DNA from: Erigeron canadensis
Taxonomy: Eukaryota > Streptophyta > Magnoliopsida > Asterales > Asteraceae
Direction: 5' to 3'
Assembly: GCF_010389155.1 (NCBI RefSeq)
Contig: NC_057766.1
Location: forward strand, 28,901,516-28,965,515
DNA length: 64,000 nt
The position numbers and the translations under genes are program-made. Below, piece by piece: positions 57,690 to 64,000 of this stretch; the stretch's first letter is position 1; every line of letters starts with the position of its first letter. The notes under the pieces were generated by a model that was given only the letters and a program-made list of their open reading frames with translations, was not told the origin of the DNA and made no database searches.

Positions 57690-59300
57690 AAAATGACACT
57701 GCTAATCCTAAACATCAAGTTTCGTCCTTTAGTTTTCAAAATGACACTGCTAATCCTTTATAGGTGGATAAGGTTCTGATTCAGTCCTTTAAGTTAACGT
57801 CCGTTTACTTGACTCTGTTTTCTCCCTCACGTGCATCTCACGTGAGGGTATTTTCGCCTTTTCATACCGCTAAAGGACCAAATTTGATAATTTTCTAGAA
57901 ATTCTTTTCTTCTTCTACCTTTCACCTTCATGTTCATATAAACATAAACACCATCTATACATATCTATACATTACATACACATATCTATATATATATATA
58001 TAGATACACAAACAAATTTTCAGATCTAACAAAAACTTATGATTTTCGACACTATCAAGATTCGACACCCCCGTCACCAGCCCATCACTATTAAGATTCG
58101 ACAATACCACCACCACCACCTTCCAGCTCCGGCTACCCTCACCACCCCGTCTATCTTGATGGATGCACAATACCCTCACCACCACCATCGACTGCCATCG
58201 GATCTTAACAAAACCCACCAACTAAATCCGACAAACAAGGCCGGCATCGAAAAATTATATATATATATATATATATAACGACTAATCTTATAGAAAACAT
58301 CTATTTTATATATATAGATCGGAGATATAATGTTCGAATGGGGTTTAGATCCAAACGTCAATCGAAAAACGGTGTCAAATACCCATGTATAGATCAAAGA
58401 TACCGTGACTGGGTGTGAGCAATGGTGATGATAGCTATATTGTGTTGATGGAGATGCGACAGCGGTTAATAGGCCGAAAAGAACGTCGGAAAAATGGAGA
58501 CAACCGACGCGGCACGTATATGTTGTTGGGGATCTAAATCTGATCACCCCCACCAAAAATGGAGACAACCCGACGGTGTAGATGACTGGAAAAAGAAAAA
58601 AAGGTAGGTTTTTGGCCGGAATTTTCAGTACCCGAAAGGTTAATTTTTCCGATTCCTTTTCATTCACAGTGGCTTCAATCACTCAATGAATCATTTTTTT
58701 CTTAGTGTTGGTAACCACTGCTTGCGGTTACAAAATTGGTAGGAATGGATGAATGGAAAAAGGATTTTATGAAACCAAAATTTGAAGTAGTATGAATGTC
58801 TCCCAAGTCCCAATGTTACTGTTGTTGTGCTGCTTTCTTATTATATCATCCCCACACAAACATGCACAACACAAATGGTGGGTGGCTTTTTGTGGGATGG
58901 GCTGGCCCAGAACAAAGAAATGATGGTGAGGATGGAAATTTTGAGGTTTTTACTTGACTGCTTGGTTCCTAATCTTCCAGCAAACAACTAGGAAATGAAA
59001 TGAACAAGAAGGTGGAAGGAGAATATGTAGAGAAGATAAGATATAGATGATATGAACAAGAGGGTGGAAGGAAGGAGTAAAAGGAATAATATCAAGTTTA
59101 GTCCTTTAGGAATGAAAAAGACGTAAATACTCTCACGTGGGAAGCACGTGAAGGAGAAAACGGAGGCCAATAAACGGACGTTAACTTAAAGGACTGAATC
59201 AGAACCTTATCCACCTATAAAGGATTAGCAGTGTCATTTTGAAAACTAAAGGACGAAACGTGATGTTTAGGGTAAACCACAGGGACGATCCGAGAAATTT
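57690..59300. mobile_element. Long-armed foldback element (about 1.6 kb)
   Basis: The left arm (about 57707-57860) and right arm (about 59100-59272) are inverted copies; landmarks are TTTCGTCCTTTAGTTTTCAA and TAACGTCCGTTTACTTGAC with their complements. The left border carries an extra direct repeat of AAATGACACTGCTAATCC, so the outer left end is probably lost. The interior has CACCACC-rich DNA (58075-58200) and overlapping open frames on both strands that I read as non-genic. Confidence 0.7.
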
Positions 59301-60406
59301 TCTCTTTATATTTATAAAATGAACAGATTTATTGTGTGGAATTAATGATAAAAATCTAAGATACAACAATAATAATAAGAATAATAATACATGCCGTAAT
59401 TATTGCATGGAAACAAAATGAAAGAATTGAGTGGTCGAATTTTAATCACTTTCATAAGTCAGACCGGCATATATGAAAGAAACAGATGCAATTGAATCAA
59501 AAATAAGTGAAGACTTAAGAATATGAAAAGTGGCGGCGGCACAAATGGTTGTGGAGGGGTCACATGTAAAAAGGGGCAAAAGTGACCGATGGTGGTGCTG
59601 GTGATAGGGTTGGAGATGGAGTAGGCAAGGGGGTAGGAATCGTCAGAGCAAAAGAGAGAGGGAGGGGGTTTAGATCGAGGGTGAGTGAACCAATTTTTTT
59701 GTTAGGGTTTGATTTATAATCTTTCAAGGGCATTATTGGCACTTTATCTAAATAGTAAAGTAAAAATAAAAACAAAAAGGGGTAGTTTTGACTTTTTAAA
59801 GGTAGAAAAGTTTAATAAAAAAATAGCCAGTTTGCTTATTTAAATAGTATATATATAACAGTTACTCGGTATTCGACATCAAGGAACATCTCACTATATA
59901 ATTGTGAAGTCCTGCACGTATTCTAGAATACGAGATGTAACCATAAGCTGTTACAGGTGATTTAAAAAAAAAAACTCATAAACTTGTCACTTATAAGAGT
60001 CGAACCTAAAACCTGTGGTGAAAAACCAAAAATGCATCTCCCAATTAAACTAGTTTCGTTTAAACGAAAAACATATATCAATTCAAAAGAATATACGATT
60101 AAATACTTTTCTTTCCATTATTATTTACTATTATATTAATCATTTTTTTAATTTTAATATTCAAATATTCCATCATCGGTCTGCTTGCTCCGCTATCTCA
60201 ATTCTCTGAAACCAAGTTACCTCTTCCAACATAAATCCAACTACAAAATAAATCAAATTTTTCACTCAAAACCCTAATTCTACAATCCCCAATTCCCAAT
60301 TCCAATCGAATTCCTTTCAACCCCAATCCAACTAATCAAACCCCACGTCAAAAATCCAAAAACCCCCAATTTTCATCACCTTTATGACCTTCAATTTCTC
60401 ATAATC
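59301..60406. other. Intergenic and promoter/leader of the OSCA gene
   Basis: 59520-59690 is relatively GC-rich with a purine-rich strand but shows no convincing coding exon. 59935-60060 has a weak minus-strand tRNA-like block (AGGTTCGACTC). 60180-60406 is a C-rich, ATG-poor leader typical of a plant 5' UTR. Confidence 0.45.
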
Positions 60407-62842
60407 ATGAATCTTGCCCCACAATCACCTTTCACCGCCAATCAAACCACCGCTTCACCACCGTCACCCTCCGCCGACGACAACCTCGAACCAACATGGT
60501 ATGGCAACATCCAATACCTCCTTAACATCTCTGCTGTTGGTACAATCACCTGCATTCTTGTTTTCTTGTTCGTTAAGCTTCGTAGCGATCACCGACGTAT
60601 GCCCGGTCCCACTGCCATTGTTTCTAAGCTGCTTGCAGTCTGGCACGCTACTGGCCGTGAGATTGCCAGACATTGTGGTGCAGATGCTGCACAGTTTTTG
60701 TTGATTGAAGGAGGTAGTTTTTTGTTGATTGTTTGTATTGCGGTTGTTTCGATTATTGTTTTGCTTCCTTTGAATATATATGCAGGAAATGTATCTATGG
60801 TTGATCAGTTTTCAATGACTACTATTAGTCATATCGGTAAAGGGTCGGGTTTACTTTGGGTGCATTTTGTTTTTGTTGTGTTTGTTGTTGTTTTAGTACA
60901 TTTTGGAATTAATGAGGTCGAGGGACGGTTGAGGATTACTAGGTTTAGAGATGGGTATGGAAACCCGAGTGATCCTACTAGTGCTAATTCGTCTGCTATA
61001 TTTACGTTAATGATACAAGGGATACCGAAAAGTATAGGGAGTGAAAGGGATTCGTTGGTTGAGTATTTTCAACATAAGTATCCGGGGAAGGTTTATAAGG
61101 TAATTGTCCCGATGGATTTGTGTGCGTTGGATGATTTAGTTACAGATTTGGTTAAAGTTAGAGAAGATGTTGCAAAGTTGGTTAGTAAGATGGAAACACA
61201 AGGTTTGTCGTATGAGGATGTTAGTTATGGGATCTTGGGCGATTTTAATGATGGGACGAGGGGAAAGTTTGATGCTTTATGGCAAGGGGTGAAGGATTTA
61301 TGGAGACGGGGTTGTGATGAACTTGGGTTTTCGGATGATGAGAGATTGAGAAAGTTGCAAGAACGTAGAGCAGATTTGGAGAGTGAAATGGCGGGTTATA
61401 AAGATGGCAGAGCAAAAGGTGCTGGGGTTGCGTTTGTTGTGTTTAAAGATGTTTATACTGCAAATAAGGCTGTTCAAGATTTTCGTAATGAGAAGAAGCG
61501 ACGGGTGGGAAAGTTTTTTTCTGTCATGGAGTTGCAACTGCAGAGGAATCATTGGAAGGTTGAACGGGCACCTTTAGCAACTGATATCTATTGGAACCAT
61601 TTGGGGTCGTCGAAACTGTCTTTGAGGATTCGGAGAATTTGTGTGAACACGTGCTTGTTGTTACTGCTTCTTTTTTGTAGCTCTCCTCTTGCTGTAATCA
61701 GTGCTCTCAAGAGTGCCGGAAGGATAATAAATGCAGAAGCAATGGATAATGCTCAATTATGGTTAACTTGGCTTCAAAGCTCAAGCTGGCTAGCGACTAT
61801 CATATTTCAGTTTTTGCCAAATGTTCTTATTTTCGTGAGTATGTATATAGTCGTTCCTTCTGCCCTTTCATATCTTTCCAAATTTGAACGCCATCTTACT
61901 GTTTCTAGTGAACAACGGGCTGCACTTTTAAAGATGGTTTGCTTTTTTCTGGTAAACCTCATTCTTTTGAGAGCACTCGTAGAATCATCTCTAGAAAGTG
62001 CAATTTTAAAGATGGGTAGGTGTTATTTGGATGGTGAAGATTGTAAAAGAATCGAGCAATACATGAGCGCTTCTGTCTTGTCAAGATCCTGCCTTTCTTC
62101 GGTGGCATTTCTCATCACAAGTACATTCTTGGGGATTTCTTTTGATCTTTTAGCACCCATACCATGGATTAAGAAAAAGCTGCAGAAGTTTAGAAAGAAC
62201 GATATGCTGCAACTTGTGCCAGAACAAAGTGAGGAGTATGCTCTTGAAGAAAACCAAGATACCGAGGGCCTTGAAAGACCACTTATCTCTTCAAATAATG
62301 CAGTTGACGTACATGATATACATGAACAAGATCTTTCTGAATATCCCATAAGCAGAACCTCACCCGTGCCCAAACAGACATTTGATTTTGCACAATATTA
62401 CGCTTTCAATCTAACCATTTTTGCGCTGACTTTGATTTACTCTTCGTTTTCTCCGCTTATTGTCCCTGTGGGTGCAATCTATTTCGGCTACAGGTACGTG
62501 GTTGACAAGTACAACTTCTTATTTGTCTACAGAGTTCGGGGATTTCCTGCTGGAAATGATGGAAGGTTAATGGATACAGTATTGTTTATCATGCGGATAT
62601 GTGTTGATTTGTTTCTCGTTTCGATGATTTTATTCTTTTCGGTTAGAGGGGATTCCACAAAGTTGCAAGCTATATTCACTCTTGCTGTTTTAGTGATACA
62701 TAAGCTTTTACCTTCTGAGAATGATGGGTTTCAGCCAGCTTTATTGCAAAGCATACAAACTGTTGAGAATGTTGTAGATGGGCCTATCGATTATGAGGTC
62801 TTTTCTAAACCTAAATTTGAATGGGATACATATCACTCATGA
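60407..62842 (+). CDS. OSCA4.1: OSCA/CSC1-like hyperosmolality- and mechano-gated cation channel, OSCA4.1 type
   Basis: A single 811-residue open frame, matching the length and intronless structure I recall for the single-member OSCA4 clade (Arabidopsis At4g35870). The N-terminus has one span at about 37-57, then two at about 105-127 and 149-170. A long cytosolic RRM-like region (about 190-400) carries [19 protein letters not shown] and the coiled stretch [15 protein letters not shown]. The C-terminal half (about 415-755) has the pore-forming multi-span block, including [13 protein letters not shown] just before it and [20 protein letters not shown] late in it. OSCA proteins form dimeric Ca2+-permeable channels; the Arabidopsis OSCA4.1 protein has been linked to vacuolar protein sorting (GFS10). 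Start: first ATG after a C-rich leader. No frameshift or lost segment. Confidence 0.93.
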   Translation: MNLAPQSPFTANQTTASPPSPSADDNLEPTWYGNIQYLLNISAVGTITCILVFLFVKLRSDHRRMPGPTAIVSKLLAVWHATGREIARHCGADAAQFLLIEGGSFLLIVCIAVVSIIVLLPLNIYAGNVSMVDQFSMTTISHIGKGSGLLWVHFVFVVFVVVLVHFGINEVEGRLRITRFRDGYGNPSDPTSANSSAIFTLMIQGIPKSIGSERDSLVEYFQHKYPGKVYKVIVPMDLCALDDLVTDLVKVREDVAKLVSKMETQGLSYEDVSYGILGDFNDGTRGKFDALWQGVKDLWRRGCDELGFSDDERLRKLQERRADLESEMAGYKDGRAKGAGVAFVVFKDVYTANKAVQDFRNEKKRRVGKFFSVMELQLQRNHWKVERAPLATDIYWNHLGSSKLSLRIRRICVNTCLLLLLLFCSSPLAVISALKSAGRIINAEAMDNAQLWLTWLQSSSWLATIIFQFLPNVLIFVSMYIVVPSALSYLSKFERHLTVSSEQRAALLKMVCFFLVNLILLRALVESSLESAILKMGRCYLDGEDCKRIEQYMSASVLSRSCLSSVAFLITSTFLGISFDLLAPIPWIKKKLQKFRKNDMLQLVPEQSEEYALEENQDTEGLERPLISSNNAVDVHDIHEQDLSEYPISRTSPVPKQTFDFAQYYAFNLTIFALTLIYSSFSPLIVPVGAIYFGYRYVVDKYNFLFVYRVRGFPAGNDGRLMDTVLFIMRICVDLFLVSMILFFSVRGDSTKLQAIFTLAVLVIHKLLPSENDGFQPALLQSIQTVENVVDGPIDYEVFSKPKFEWDTYHS

Positions 62843-63150
62843 TTTCCTTATAATACGATCTGTTTTTGCACCAAATTTGTAGACTTTGTTATTGGAGATG
62901 ATGTATATATAGATATATATATTCCTGTGTATGAGAAGCTACTTGATTCCTTTGTGGCTTTGTGTATGAGACCTTTGTGTTCTTTTTACTTCAGTCAAAG
63001 CTCTTGATTCTTGGTCTTATTATTTATGGTGTTATTGCCCCAACTAGTGGTATTAATGAAGTAGAACCAATGCTTAAAAGAACCTTTTCCATGTGCAATT
63101 TTCACCCCAAATTAAAAACGATACCCAATCTCGCTATGTGTAAGGTATGA

Positions 63151-63240
63151 GGGAAGTGGGGTGTAGACAATCCTATCCGATAGCACTATGTGCAAGGGAA
63201 GTAGGGTGTAGACAATCCTATCCGATAGCACTATGTGCAA
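63151..63240 (+). repeat. 45-bp tandem repeat, two copies plus degraded third
   Basis: The unit GGGAAGTGGGGTGTAGACAA...TGTGCAA is repeated with one difference; a degraded copy (GTTGACAATATTACCCGATAG) follows. Confidence 0.9.
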
Positions 63241-63561
63241 GATATGAGCAAGTTGAGATGTTGACAATATTACCCGATAGTAGAAAAGATTTCGTTTGGA
63301 TTACACAATATGTAAAGTTCCCAAAACAATATTTTGGGGTTGATGAATTGACATATAAGTTTTTCTTCATATATTTTTTGTGTGCCACTAATTACTTTTT
63401 TTTTTTTTGGCCATTCCAAAAAAAGTAAGCTATATATTTATAACCACATTGATGACAGGTTTTAATATTCCAGATGACTGCCATTGTCCATGACTGCCAT
63501 TGTCCTTTCACATGTATAATAATTTGTGCATGACTTTATAGATCCCTTTTTACCAAATAAG

Positions 63562-63627
63562 ATGATGGAGGTTGAAGCTCCCAAAACTCCAAAGGACATT
63601 ACTGCAATTTTTCTCAATGAAATGAAG
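63562..63627 (+). CDS. Possible exon of an unidentified gene at the window edge
   Basis: MMEVEAPKTPKDITAIFLNE followed by MK and a GTAAAT donor at 63628. The frame is open upstream (DPFLPNK before the Met), so it could be a first or an internal exon of a gene continuing past the right edge. I do not recognise it and no second exon was found inside the window. Confidence 0.25.
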
Positions 63628-64000
63628 GTAAATCATAACCGATCTTTTCTATTTTTGTATAGAGTGATGTGATTATGTTCTTAGAGGGTTTGTCATTCGA
63701 GACACATATAAGCACCTTCAATGAAGGTTTATAAGTCAAGTGTATAGTGTCATGACCTTGATGTGACGACTTTACTATGAATTTCCCTATAATTTGGTCA
63801 AGTTTAAAAGCTAATAATAATAAAAAAAGTTTGTGTGTAAACTTTAAAGAGAGAAAGAAAATAGGTCATGCACATAGCTAGATAAACTAATTTTTTAAAA
63901 AGTATCACATGACAACATGAGGATTAATTGTTAGGAGAACCCATATATATGATATATAAATGGTTCATAGGATATATAGCTAGGATTTGAGATGTTAATA

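Larger units (their letters stand above)
62843..64000. other. 3' flank of OSCA gene and right-edge DNA
   Basis: Contains a 45-bp tandem repeat (63151-63240) and a possible exon (63562-63627). A small open frame at 62962-63150 is likely 3' flank. Confidence 0.45.

Noticed and set aside
58176..58682. 168-codon minus-strand frame
   Set aside because: Lies inside a foldback element, starts in a (TA)n-derived Tyr/Ile run, overlaps frames on the other strand.
62023..62373. 116-codon antisense frame in the OSCA gene
   Set aside because: Antisense shadow within an intact 811-residue gene; Ser-rich, no family features.

Overview
The window is nuclear DNA from a flowering plant, most likely a eudicot. 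It is AT-rich, the genes have many short introns with GT-AG borders, the proteins belong to plant-specific families, and most of the intergenic space is solo LTRs, Helitrons and MITEs. I cannot name the species; hairpin-bearing LTRs like those here are, as I recall, common in Asteraceae, but that is only a guess. No rRNA, true tRNA, CRISPR or prokaryotic feature was seen.

Genes: (1) 280-4211 holds two tandem prolyl 4-hydroxylase-like copies. The left one is a broken 3' part; the right one can be spliced into an intact 263-residue protein whose distal iron-binding His is Tyr. (2) 22592-24915 (+) is a NEP1-interacting-type RING-H2 membrane E3 ligase, five exons, 237 residues. (3) 29329-32023 (+) is a seven-exon receptor-like kinase with almost no ectodomain. 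(4) 32781-35801 (-) is a four-exon clade D protein phosphatase 2C, tail to tail with the kinase. (5) 57033-57603 (-) is a tentative 96-residue hypothetical gene that shows only after splicing. (6) 60407-62842 (+) is an intronless OSCA/CSC1-like mechanosensitive channel of the OSCA4.1 type. A possible exon of a further gene lies near the right edge (63562-63627).

Between genes: 4.2-22.5 kb, 36.5-57 kb and 57.7-59.3 kb are built of nested, mostly non-autonomous elements. Three solo LTRs have exact 5-bp target duplications (11213-12444, 37570-39423, 53426-54900). At least seven Helitron ends (hairpin plus CTAG) are present, nearly all on the minus strand. Four long-armed foldback elements are present, three of which share an ACGGACG-like core. 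There are also hAT-like, PIF/Harbinger-like and Emigrant-like elements, several MITE families with two or three copies each, and tRNA-like SINE remnants. Several insertions can be ordered in time, and one (41048-43014) has a paralogous empty site inside the same window (near 52895).

The genes do not form a pathway. A kinase and a phosphatase as convergent neighbours is noted but need not be functional. The most unusual gene-level observation is the P4H-like protein lacking one iron ligand; the richest structural story is the nested transposon layering.
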